NCBI RefSeq assembly: GCF_000518225.1
Contig: NZ_KI912401.1
Coordinates: 375,478 to 439,477, forward strand
DNA: 64,000 nucleotides
Direction of reading: 5' to 3'
DNA from: Helicobacter pametensis ATCC 51478
GTDB lineage: Bacteria > Campylobacterota > Campylobacteria > Campylobacterales > Helicobacteraceae
The position numbers and the translations under genes were made by a program. Of this stretch, positions 56,857-64,000 are shown in pieces. Numbering within the stretch: the stretch's first letter is position 1; every line of letters begins with the position of its first letter. The notes beneath the pieces were generated by a model. That model did no database searches, had not been told where the DNA came from, and saw only the letters and a program-made list of their open reading frames with translations.

Positions 56857-57748
56857 ATGCAATGCTCACTATGTCACAAACAAGCAATTCTTCAAGAAAG
56901 CTTCTCAGCAAAACAGCTTGCTTTGGAATATTGGCGCCAACTTAAAATTTCAATATCTTTTCCAGAAGAGCAAATTGGGCTTTACCATTGTCCCAATTGC
57001 TCTTACTTATTTTTTGCCACACAAGGACAATCCACAATCTCTGGCGATAATGAGTTTTATAACACCCTCAACAAACTCCCTTGGTATTATTTCAGTGAAA
57101 AATATGAATACACATATGCCAAGAATTTTATCCAACCCAATGAGAAGGTGCTAGAAGTGGGATGTGGCAAAGCAGCCTTTGCCAAATACATACCCCAAAC
57201 CCATTACATCGGACTAGAATTCAGTACTGATGCCAAAAAAATGGCACATGCCAATGGTATCCATATTGAAAATATCTCAATCCAAGACTATGCAGAATCT
57301 CATCCTTATCAAGCCGATGTCGTGTGTAGCTTTCAAGTTTTAGAACATGTAAGCGATCCCTATTCATTTCTTCAAGCCAAGATTAAAGCATGTAGGGGGG
57401 GGGGGGACTATCATGATCGCTGTGCCAAGCGAAGACAGCTTCATCCAATATGCAGTGAACAATATTCTCAATATGCCACCCCATCATGTCGGACGCTTTA
57501 GTGATCGATGTCTTAAAAATATCGCTCAAATCTTTGATCTTCAACTCATTAATATACATCACGAAACTGTTCAACCTGAACATATTGATTTTTACAAATC
57601 CATCATGTTCTCCAAACGCTTTTTTTCTCCAAAACTTCTCAATCCAAATCCACTCATAAAAATCACAAATCGCCTTGGAAGATATATAGAAAAAATCCCA
57701 CAAGATGCCTATGGTCACACCGTAATAGCCATCTATCAAAAGCCCTAA
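56857..57748 (+). CDS. Phase-variable SAM methyltransferase with N-terminal zinc ribbon, out of frame as sequenced
   Basis: The N-terminus has two CxxC pairs (CSLCHKQ and YHCPNCSYLFF) and a SAM site (VLEVGCGKAAFAKYI, VVCSFQVLEHVSD). After G12 the frame is lost and the protein ends in unrelated sequence. The proper continuation, TIMIAVPSEDSFIQYAV to YGHTVIAIYQKP, lies in the other frame at about 57407-57748. Eleven G would give one 296-residue enzyme. Such proteins methylate sugars, often deoxysugar C or O positions, and this one may act on the dTDP-sugar made by its neighbours. AAGGAG precedes the ATG. Confidence 0.87.
57395..57406 (+). repeat. Homopolymer tract G12 in the zinc-ribbon methyltransferase gene
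   Basis: Twelve G. OFF at this length, ON at 11. Confidence 0.92.
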
Positions 57749-57752
57749 TTTC

Positions 57753-57761
57753 TGATATAAT
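57753..57761 (+). promoter_or_regulatory. Extended -10 promoter before the UDP-sugar dehydrogenase gene
   Basis: TGATATAAT on the + strand, 27 bases before the ATG at 57789. It would let the downstream glycan genes be expressed independently of the frame-broken methyltransferase gene just upstream. Confidence 0.55.
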
Positions 57762-57788
57762 CCTCCTCTTTAGCAGAGAGGGATATTG

Positions 57789-59114
57789 ATGAAAATCACA
57801 GTCATAGGTTCAGGATATGTTGGCTTAGTCAGTGGAGCATGCTTTGCACAAATGGGAAATGAAGTCATATGTCTAGACATCGATCAAAACAAAATCAAAC
57901 AACTTCAAAAAGGTCAGATTCCAATCTATGAAAATGGTTTAGAAACCATGATCAAAGCCTGTATGCAAAAGTCCTATCTTCACTTCACATCTTCATATCC
58001 AGAAGCCCTTAAAAGATGCGATGCGGTCTTTATCGCTGTGGGCACTCCCATGGGGGAAGATGGAAGTGCGGATCTCTCCTATGTCCTCGAGGCTTCAAGG
58101 GAAATTGGCAGACATATCTCCTCCTATTGCGTCATCATAGACAAATCCACCGTTCCCATCGGTACAGCAAATCTCGTGCGTCAAACCATTCAAGAAGAGC
58201 TAGACAAACGAAAAATACAAATCGATTTTGATGTGGTTAGCAACCCAGAGTTTCTCAAAGAAGGGGTAGCGATCAAAGATTTTATGAGCCCAGATCGTGT
58301 AGTGATTGGATCTGATTCTCCCAAAGCGATCAAAATCATGCAAGAGCTTTATGCCCCATTCACACTCAAAAAAGAACGACTCATTGTGATGGATATCAAA
58401 TCTGCCGAGATGACCAAATATGCTGCCAATGCTATGCTTGCGACCAAAATCAGCTTCATCAATGAAATGAGTCAAATCTGCGAAGCTGTAGGAGCAGATA
58501 TCAATGCCGTGCGTATAGGGATCGGCTCTGATCCAAGAATCGGCTATGACTTCATCTATCCTGGAGTGGGATATGGTGGAAGCTGCTTCCCCAAAGATGT
58601 CAAAGCTCTATCCAAGATCGCTCAAGACCATGGAGTCACCCCATATATCCTTCAAGCTACCCAATCCATCAACACATCACAAAAATCCTATTTCATCAGA
58701 AAAATCACTCAAGCTTTGGGAGAGAATCTATCAGGGAAAACTTTGGCGATCTGGGGACTAAGCTTCAAGCCTGAAACTGATGATATGCGCGAAGCTCCTT
58801 CTCTTGAGATCATCCAAGCCCTCATTCAAAAAGGAGCAAAACTCCAAGCTTATGATCCGCAAGCCACTGACAACGCCATCTCTTATCTTGGAGAGCAAGA
58901 GAAAATCATATATTGTGCAGAAAAATATGAAGCTCTACTGGGATGTGATGCTCTGATCATTCTCACAGAATGGAAAGAATTCCGCTCACCTGATTTTGCC
59001 CTCATCGCCCAAAATCTCAAAGACAAAATCATCTTTGATGGTCGCAATATCTATCACTCACTAGATCTCCCCTCTTTTGGACTTAAACACATCATGATAG
59101 GCGTTAGGGCATGA
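57789..59114 (+). CDS. UDP-glucose 6-dehydrogenase
   Basis: A 441-residue nucleotide-sugar dehydrogenase with KITVIGSGYVGLVSGACFAQ, VGTPMGEDGSADLSY, STVPIGTAN, the catalytic cysteine in GVGYGGSCFPKDVKAL and GLSFKPETDDMREAPS. It oxidises UDP-glucose to UDP-glucuronate with two NAD. I chose ATG 57789 over a TTG one codon upstream. It overlaps the following GT2 gene by four bases. Confidence 0.9.
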   Translation: MKITVIGSGYVGLVSGACFAQMGNEVICLDIDQNKIKQLQKGQIPIYENGLETMIKACMQKSYLHFTSSYPEALKRCDAVFIAVGTPMGEDGSADLSYVLEASREIGRHISSYCVIIDKSTVPIGTANLVRQTIQEELDKRKIQIDFDVVSNPEFLKEGVAIKDFMSPDRVVIGSDSPKAIKIMQELYAPFTLKKERLIVMDIKSAEMTKYAANAMLATKISFINEMSQICEAVGADINAVRIGIGSDPRIGYDFIYPGVGYGGSCFPKDVKALSKIAQDHGVTPYILQATQSINTSQKSYFIRKITQALGENLSGKTLAIWGLSFKPETDDMREAPSLEIIQALIQKGAKLQAYDPQATDNAISYLGEQEKIIYCAEKYEALLGCDALIILTEWKEFRSPDFALIAQNLKDKIIFDGRNIYHSLDLPSFGLKHIMIGVRA

Positions 59115-59962
59115 ACAGTTTCTCTATCGTCACTGTTGTTTATAATGATGTGACGCATATCAGAGAAACCATGGATTCCATCATCAATCAAACTCATCGA
59201 AACATCGAATATATCATCATCGATGGCGGAAGCACAGATGGGACAAAAGAGGCGATCTTGGAGTATATTGCCCCTTGTGCGAATATCACAAAAGAAGAAA
59301 AAGATGATACACGCCTCTATCTTGAAGCAATCCACAAAGAACATCCCTCTATAAGCTTTAAGCTACTCAGCGAAAAAGATAAGGGAATCTATGATGCGAT
59401 GAACAAAGGCATCACACTAGCGACAAAAGAATGGATCAATTTTATGAATTGTGGAGATCGATTTTATGATCTTGATGTTCTAGAAAAGGTGGCAAGAGAA
59501 GACATCGCAGGATATGATGTGGTGTATGGAAAGACACAAATTGTCTATACAGAAGCACTGAGCATTATCAAAACCCCTCCTCAAAATATCTATAGCTCTC
59601 TTAAGAAATTTGGAGCAAATTTGATTCATCAGTCAGTATTTTTCAAAACCCACCTTCACAAACAGCTACCCTATGATGTCAAAAATTACAAACTTGCTAG
59701 CGATTATGATTTGATCTATCAATTCTACAATCACAACTGCTCTTTTAAATCCCTCACATTGATTATTTCTATTTTCCACACAGGTGGATCAAGCGATATT
59801 CAGGGCATATTGCGGACCAATGAAACTTTTCAGATTGCAAAAAAACATAATCTAAATCTTTTTTATTTGATCTTTTATTATTGTTTTGCGATGACAAAAA
59901 AAATAATGAAGTCCTATATGCACCCCAAAATCCTCAATAAGCTTTTGTGGTTGCAAAAATGA
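59111..59962 (+). CDS. GT2 glycosyltransferase
   Basis: A 283-residue GT-A enzyme, with FSIVTVVYNDVTHIRETMDS, EYIIIDGGSTDGT, EKDKGIYDAMNKGI and NFMNCGDRF, the usual GT2 metal and donor motifs (WcaA-type). The C-terminal ~40 residues are hydrophobic and basic, possibly membrane-touching. Donor and acceptor cannot be told. It overlaps the next GT2 gene by ATGA. Confidence 0.82.
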   Translation: MNSFSIVTVVYNDVTHIRETMDSIINQTHRNIEYIIIDGGSTDGTKEAILEYIAPCANITKEEKDDTRLYLEAIHKEHPSISFKLLSEKDKGIYDAMNKGITLATKEWINFMNCGDRFYDLDVLEKVAREDIAGYDVVYGKTQIVYTEALSIIKTPPQNIYSSLKKFGANLIHQSVFFKTHLHKQLPYDVKNYKLASDYDLIYQFYNHNCSFKSLTLIISIFHTGGSSDIQGILRTNETFQIAKKHNLNLFYLIFYYCFAMTKKIMKSYMHPKILNKLLWLQK

Positions 59963-60975
59963 AAACACATACTGATATCCCCCCCTTCTTCTCCATCATC
60001 ATCCCAGTCTACAATGTCCAAGCCTATATCGCAAAATGCTTAGATTCTGTCATCAATCAAACTTTTAGAGATATAGAGATCATCATCGTAGATGATTGTG
60101 GAAGTGATAGATCCCTAGAGATAGTCAAGGGCTATGCTACTAGGGATCCAAGAATCAAAATCATCCACAACCCTCGCAATCTTGGAACATTTCATGCAAG
60201 GCTTGAAGGGATCAAAAATGCATCGGGAAAATATTGTCTTTTTGTGGATTCTGATGACTTTATCAAGCTAGAGACTTGTGAGATTTTGCATCTTAAACTT
60301 CAGGAAAATCCCTCCATTGATTTACTACATTTTGGAATGTCTCATGATCCCAATAAATGGTATTTCCCTTCACCCCTAGTCCATCAAGGACGACTCCAGC
60401 AAGAAAAGATGCAACAGTTTTTGATTTGCAATTCGACATTTCAAAGCCTTTGCGATAAAGCAATCAAAACATCTAGCCTAAAGCATTCATACGCTCAACT
60501 CCTTTTCATCACTCCTCCACTTAATATGATGGAAGATGGTATTGTCATTTTGGTTTTGAGTTTTGAAATCAAAATATATGAAGGGATCTCTGATAAGCTT
60601 TATTTTTATAGACACAATCCCCAGTCTATGACTCGCTCCATTTCTCCAGATGCTTTTCAAAAGAAATTTCAAGATTTCAAAAAGCTTTTTTCTATTTGTG
60701 AGCATATTCAGACACTCTATCCACAATACACCCATCTGATTCAAAAATACACTTACAAAATCGCCTCAGCAACAATCCTCTCAAGTCGCCATTATTCCCC
60801 CATAGAACTTGAACAAATCCTCACTCTTCTAAAAAGTAATAATCTCAATAAATCCACACTTCCACTGCCCACTTATCTGGCTTCATGTTTGCTTTCTATG
60901 AAATACTTTTATAGATGGCAGACATTGGCAAGGATTGCTGCATACATTCTCTCCTTTGGAAAAATCAAATTATGA
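59959..60975 (+). CDS. GT2 glycosyltransferase (EpsJ/WcaA type)
   Basis: I start at ATG 59959, which forms an ATGA overlap with the preceding stop. The 338-residue enzyme has FFSIIIPVYNVQAYIAKCL, IIIVDDCGSDRS, NLGTFHARLEG and LFVDSDDFIKLE, closely like the phase-variable GT2 at the start of the locus. It also ends in ATGA with the permuted glycosyltransferase gene. Confidence 0.82.
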   Translation: MKTHTDIPPFFSIIIPVYNVQAYIAKCLDSVINQTFRDIEIIIVDDCGSDRSLEIVKGYATRDPRIKIIHNPRNLGTFHARLEGIKNASGKYCLFVDSDDFIKLETCEILHLKLQENPSIDLLHFGMSHDPNKWYFPSPLVHQGRLQQEKMQQFLICNSTFQSLCDKAIKTSSLKHSYAQLLFITPPLNMMEDGIVILVLSFEIKIYEGISDKLYFYRHNPQSMTRSISPDAFQKKFQDFKKLFSICEHIQTLYPQYTHLIQKYTYKIASATILSSRHYSPIELEQILTLLKSNNLNKSTLPLPTYLASCLLSMKYFYRWQTLARIAAYILSFGKIKL

Positions 60976-62129
60976 AAACTCCAAAATTCTATCTTCTAGG
61001 CAAATGCGATCAAAGCAATCCAAGCTCAATCCCACTAGACACAATCCAGCGATGGGAACAAGAAGGATATATCACCTACCTTGGAGAATCTTCTGATGTG
61101 AGATCTATTATCGCTCAGCATTCTTGCATCATTTTGCCAAGCTATAGAGAGGGGATTCCTCGATCTTTACTTGAGGCTATGAGCATGAGCAAACCAATCA
61201 TTACAACCGATGTCAGTGGGTGTAAAGAATGTATCAAAACTCCTCAAAAACAAGAAAATCTTCAAATCGGAGAAAATGGGATCCTTATCCCCCCAAAAGA
61301 TCCACACACTCTTTCTTGCGCGATAAAAACCATACTCAAACTCTCCGACAAAGAACTCAAAACCATGGGTGAAAATGGAAGAAAATATGCCAAAGAGCGT
61401 TTTGAGATCTCTCACACGATCCAAACCTATCTCAATACTGTCGCTCAATACTCTAAGACAAATAATCTCAATCTTGTCTTTATTAGCAATACAAGCTTTG
61501 GGATGTACAACTTCCGCTTGCCCATTCTACAGGCCCTTCAGAATCGAGGATACACGATCCATATCATCGCTCCTCTAGATTCAAGCACACAACTTTTGAA
61601 AGATGCGGGATTTATCCATCATGAAGTCAAGATCAACTCAAAGGGATTAAATCCTTTTGAAGATCTATGTCTCTCTTTCAGGCTTGCAAAACTTCTCAGG
61701 CAAATCAACCCTTCACTAGTTTTTAATTACACCATCAAGCCTGCAATCTATGCCTCCATGATCTCCAACCTCCTCAAACTACCCAATATTGCTATTATCA
61801 CAGGACTTGGCTATGTGTTTATTGAAGGTGGAATCAAAAAGAAAATACTCAAAAAACTCGTGTGTTTTCTCTACAAAAATGCACTCAAAAAAACACAAGA
61901 AGTCTGGTTTCTCAATCAAGATGACAGAGATACATTTCTAACTCACTCCATCTTGTCACAACATCAAGCCAAGATCCTTAATAGTGAGGGAGTGGATACT
62001 GATCATTTCGCTCCCATTCCACATGATGGCAAAGAATTTAGCTTTGTTCTGATCGCTCGCATGCTTTGGGATAAAGGAGTGGGAGAATTCATCGAAGCAA
62101 TCAAAATCTTAAAGAAATCACATGATTAA
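60972..62129 (+). CDS. GT4-like glycosyltransferase in circularly permuted order
   Basis: The 385-residue product (ATG 60972, ATGA overlap) reads as the C-terminal half of a GT4 enzyme followed by the N-terminal half. Residues 1-165 hold the donor-binding domain: FYLLGKCDQSNPSSI, VRSIIAQHSCIILPS, YREGIPRSLLEAMSMSKPII. Residues 176-385 hold what normally comes first: NLVFISNTSFGMYNFRLPIL, INSKGLNPFEDL, YTIKPAIYAS, ITGLGYVFI, EGVDTDHFAP and LIARMLWDKGVGEF. The end (KILKKSHD) would join directly to the start (KTPKFYLLGK) in a normal enzyme. No frame break lies between. Activity is unknown; the new ends fall in the linker between the two GT-B domains, which favours a foldable protein. Confidence 0.8.
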   Translation: MKTPKFYLLGKCDQSNPSSIPLDTIQRWEQEGYITYLGESSDVRSIIAQHSCIILPSYREGIPRSLLEAMSMSKPIITTDVSGCKECIKTPQKQENLQIGENGILIPPKDPHTLSCAIKTILKLSDKELKTMGENGRKYAKERFEISHTIQTYLNTVAQYSKTNNLNLVFISNTSFGMYNFRLPILQALQNRGYTIHIIAPLDSSTQLLKDAGFIHHEVKINSKGLNPFEDLCLSFRLAKLLRQINPSLVFNYTIKPAIYASMISNLLKLPNIAIITGLGYVFIEGGIKKKILKKLVCFLYKNALKKTQEVWFLNQDDRDTFLTHSILSQHQAKILNSEGVDTDHFAPIPHDGKEFSFVLIARMLWDKGVGEFIEAIKILKKSHD

Positions 62130-63381
62130 AACCATCGCGATTATCGGACTTGGCTATGTCGGACTCCCTTTAGCTATCGAGTTTGGCAAGCTCTACCCTA
62201 CTCTTGGATATGATATTGATTCTAAACGCATCGATGAGCTTTGCATCCCTTATGATCGCACCCACCAAATCAGCCCACAAGAGTTTAGTGAGGCTTTGCA
62301 TCTAAGCTTCCATCACAACATCAATGACCTCCAAAAAGCCCAGATCTACATCATCACCGTCCCCACTCCACTTGATTCTTTCAAATCTCCAGATATTTCC
62401 TATCTCCAAGAGGCTTCAAGATCGATTGCTCCCCTGCTCAAAAAGGGCGATATCGTGATTTATGAATCCACCACCTATCCCACCTGCACTCGCCTTGAGT
62501 GTGTACCAATCCTTGAGCGATACTCCAATCTCAAGTTCAACACAGACTTTTTCATAGGATATTCTCCTGAGCGCATAAGCCCAAGTGATCCTACCCACAA
62601 ACTCACTCAGATTCGCAAAATCACAAGCGGAAGTACAGAGCAAATCGCTCAAGAGATCGATGCCCTCTACTCCTCCATCATCACCGCAGGGACTTACCTC
62701 GCTCCAAGCATAGAGGTGGCTGAAATGGCAAAAGCCATCGAAAATGCCCAAAGAGATCTTAATATCGCCTTTGTCAATGAAGTTGCCATCCTTTGTGATG
62801 CACTTGGTATCCCCACTCATGAAGTGCTTAAAGCTGCTAGCACAAAGTGGAATTTCCTCCCCTTCTCCCCTGGGCTTGTGGGAGGGCATTGCATCAGTGT
62901 CGATCCCTACTATCTCACGCACAAAGCCCAAGAGCTTGGAATCCATACGCGTGTGATCTCCTCTGGTCGCCTTGTCAATGACGCCATGCCTCACTTCATC
63001 GCTCACAAGCTCATCAAGCTCCTCAGTCAAGCTCACATCCCCCTCTTTGATGCCCAGATTCTCATCCTTGGTGCGACATTCAAAGAAAATTGCAACGACA
63101 TCCGCAACTCCAAAGTCTTTGAAGTCGCACAGGAGCTTCAAGACTTTGGCTGCAAGATTACTTTACTTGATCCCTTGGCAGACAAGTATGAAGTCCAAAG
63201 CAAACACAATCTCACTCTTTTTCATACCCTAGAAGAACTTCCACACACAAGCTTTGATGCACTCCTTGGAGCTGTGGCTCATGATGCATTTACTCTCATG
63301 GATTTCACTCCATTTCTGCATCAAAATAGCGTGATTTATGATCTTAAGGGTATGTTAAAATCCTCCCACGCTAGGCTGTAA
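62122..63381 (+). CDS. UDP-HexNAc 6-dehydrogenase (TviB/WbpO type)
   Basis: The 419-residue nucleotide-sugar dehydrogenase has TIAIIGLGYVGLPLAIEF, VPTPLDSFKSPDISYL, YESTTYPTC, the SPERISPSDP loop, the catalytic cysteine in LVGGHCISVDPYYL and ATFKENCNDIRNSK. These are features of the WecC/WbpO/TviB branch, which oxidises UDP-GlcNAc or UDP-GalNAc to the uronic acid. It overlaps the permuted transferase gene by eight bases and is followed after 10 bases by the MBOAT gene. Confidence 0.87.
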   Translation: MIKTIAIIGLGYVGLPLAIEFGKLYPTLGYDIDSKRIDELCIPYDRTHQISPQEFSEALHLSFHHNINDLQKAQIYIITVPTPLDSFKSPDISYLQEASRSIAPLLKKGDIVIYESTTYPTCTRLECVPILERYSNLKFNTDFFIGYSPERISPSDPTHKLTQIRKITSGSTEQIAQEIDALYSSIITAGTYLAPSIEVAEMAKAIENAQRDLNIAFVNEVAILCDALGIPTHEVLKAASTKWNFLPFSPGLVGGHCISVDPYYLTHKAQELGIHTRVISSGRLVNDAMPHFIAHKLIKLLSQAHIPLFDAQILILGATFKENCNDIRNSKVFEVAQELQDFGCKITLLDPLADKYEVQSKHNLTLFHTLEELPHTSFDALLGAVAHDAFTLMDFTPFLHQNSVIYDLKGMLKSSHARL

Positions 63382-63391
63382 GGACCTTTCC

Positions 63392-64000
63392 ATGCTCTTC
63401 AACTCCTATATCTTCATCTTTGCATTTTTACCCTGTATGCTGGTGGGCTACTACATCCTCAAGCATCAAGCATATTTTCGCCTATCCAAAATTTTCTTGG
63501 TTATTGGAAGCTTATTTTTCTATGGATATTGGAATCTCTCCTATGTGCCCATCCTACTCTCTAGTTTGGTGATCAACTTTCTTTTTGCTCAAAAGCTAGT
63601 CAATCCAACTTGGGGGGGGGGGCATAGAAGATTTTGGCTGATTGGCGGGATCACTTTCAACCTAGGTCTATTGGGGTTTTTCAAATACACTGATTTTTTC
63701 CTTGAAAATATCAACTTTGTCTTTGATTCACAAATCCCACTTCTCTCCCTCACACTTCCCTTAGCAATTAGTTTTTTCACCTTTCAGCAAATTGCATTTC
63801 TTGTAGATACCTACAAATCACAAGAAGGTAAAAAGATCGATTTATTGGATTATTTGCTTTTTGTCACATTTTTCCCCCAACTCATTGCTGGGCCAATCGT
63901 CCATCACAAAGAGATGATGCCTCAGTTTGCTTCACTCCTTACAAAAAGCAAAGAGCTCATCGACTGGGAAAAGTTTGCTAAAGGCTTATTTATCTTTTCT
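63392..64000 (+). CDS. MBOAT O-acyltransferase (AlgI-like), cut by the window end
   Basis: The frame is open from ATG 63392 to the window edge (203 codons). It encodes MLFNSYIFIFAFLPCMLVGY, several membrane helices, FKYTDFFLENINF, LPLAISFFTFQQIAFLVD and FPQLIAGPIVHHKEMM, all typical of the MBOAT family near its N-terminus. Such proteins O-acetylate exported polysaccharides at the inner membrane. G11 at 63612-63622 lies in the codons for WGGGH and keeps the frame, so the gene is ON. The expected catalytic His lies beyond the window. Confidence 0.88.
   Translation, partial: MLFNSYIFIFAFLPCMLVGYYILKHQAYFRLSKIFLVIGSLFFYGYWNLSYVPILLSSLVINFLFAQKLVNPTWGGGHRRFWLIGGITFNLGLLGFFKYTDFFLENINFVFDSQIPLLSLTLPLAISFFTFQQIAFLVDTYKSQEGKKIDLLDYLLFVTFFPQLIAGPIVHHKEMMPQFASLLTKSKELIDWEKFAKGLFIFS
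63612..63622 (+). repeat. Homopolymer tract G11 in the MBOAT gene
   Basis: Eleven G. The frame reads through into conserved MBOAT sequence at this length, so it is ON. Any change not divisible by three would switch it OFF. Confidence 0.92.

Noticed and set aside
51811-59978. C7 runs at about 51812, 53335 and 59971 as further contingency tracts
   Set aside because: Seven bases is below the usual mutable length in this group, and all three frames are intact.
29900-63622. Sequencing or assembly errors as the reason for the broken frames
   Set aside because: All breaks fall exactly at 10-12 base homopolymers in glycan genes, and the lost frame resumes intact directly after, which is the pattern of phase variation. 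Read-level errors in tract length remain possible, so individual ON/OFF states are provisional.
29900-64000. An insertion sequence or phage that carried the glycan locus
   Set aside because: I found no transposase, integrase, terminal inverted repeats or tRNA attachment site at either visible edge. The clpB stub is the only sign of rearrangement.

Overview
The window looks like a chromosomal segment of a Helicobacter species other than H. pylori (Campylobacterota). The FlaB-type flagellin closely resembles H. pylori FlaB. The blocks maf-flaB, dapC-murC-mutS2 and cdsA-dxr, the E. coli-like tRNAs with encoded CCA, the autotransporter and the many long G/C tracts all fit. I do not name a species.

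Layout. 0-3 kb: a maf flagellin glycosyltransferase (cut by the window edge), flaB with a clear sigma-54 promoter, and a four-tRNA operon (Gly-Leu-Cys-Ser). 3-14.4 kb: housekeeping genes (dapC-like, murC, mutS2, a soluble PAS chemoreceptor, trmL, rny, 5-formyl-THF cyclo-ligase, a thioredoxin-like lipoprotein, ftsY, radA). 14.4-20.5 kb: a two-component system divergent from pstSCAB, with an exact match to the Campylobacter PhosR box between them, then dgkA. 20.5-29.6 kb: vapD, a 1305-residue autotransporter, a small repeat protein, mnmG, cdsA and dxr. At 29.6-29.9 kb a decayed 3' end of clpB marks an old rearrangement.

29.9-64 kb: one long glycan locus, nearly all on the + strand with overlapping stops and starts. 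It holds a legionaminic acid pathway (legB, legC, legI, legG, ptmE, legF/ptmB, ptmA). Inserted into this is an acyl-assembly module: two acyl carrier proteins, an acyl-activating ligase, a ketoacyl synthase III, two ketoreductase-type SDRs and two left-handed beta-helix acyltransferases that share an identical 5' third. There is also a NeuC-like epimerase fused to a PIG-L deacetylase. I infer that the locus makes legionaminic acid derivatives whose N-acetyl can be exchanged for a longer, perhaps hydroxylated, acyl group. After this come rmlA, rmlB, a 3,4-ketoisomerase and an aminotransferase (a dTDP-3-amino-3,6-dideoxyhexose), two nucleotide-sugar dehydrogenases, several glycosyltransferases and an MBOAT O-acyltransferase. 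One of these glycosyltransferases, at 60972-62129, reads as a circularly permuted GT4 enzyme.

Seven homopolymer tracts of 10-13 G or C occur, one next to maf and six in the glycan genes. As sequenced, a GT2 glycosyltransferase, an FkbM methyltransferase and a zinc-ribbon methyltransferase are out of frame, while the PIG-L fusion and the MBOAT gene are in frame. In these five genes, and for the longest reading of acyltransferase A, the full-length register is 11 bases. The locus therefore looks like a set of independent switches that diversify surface glycans.
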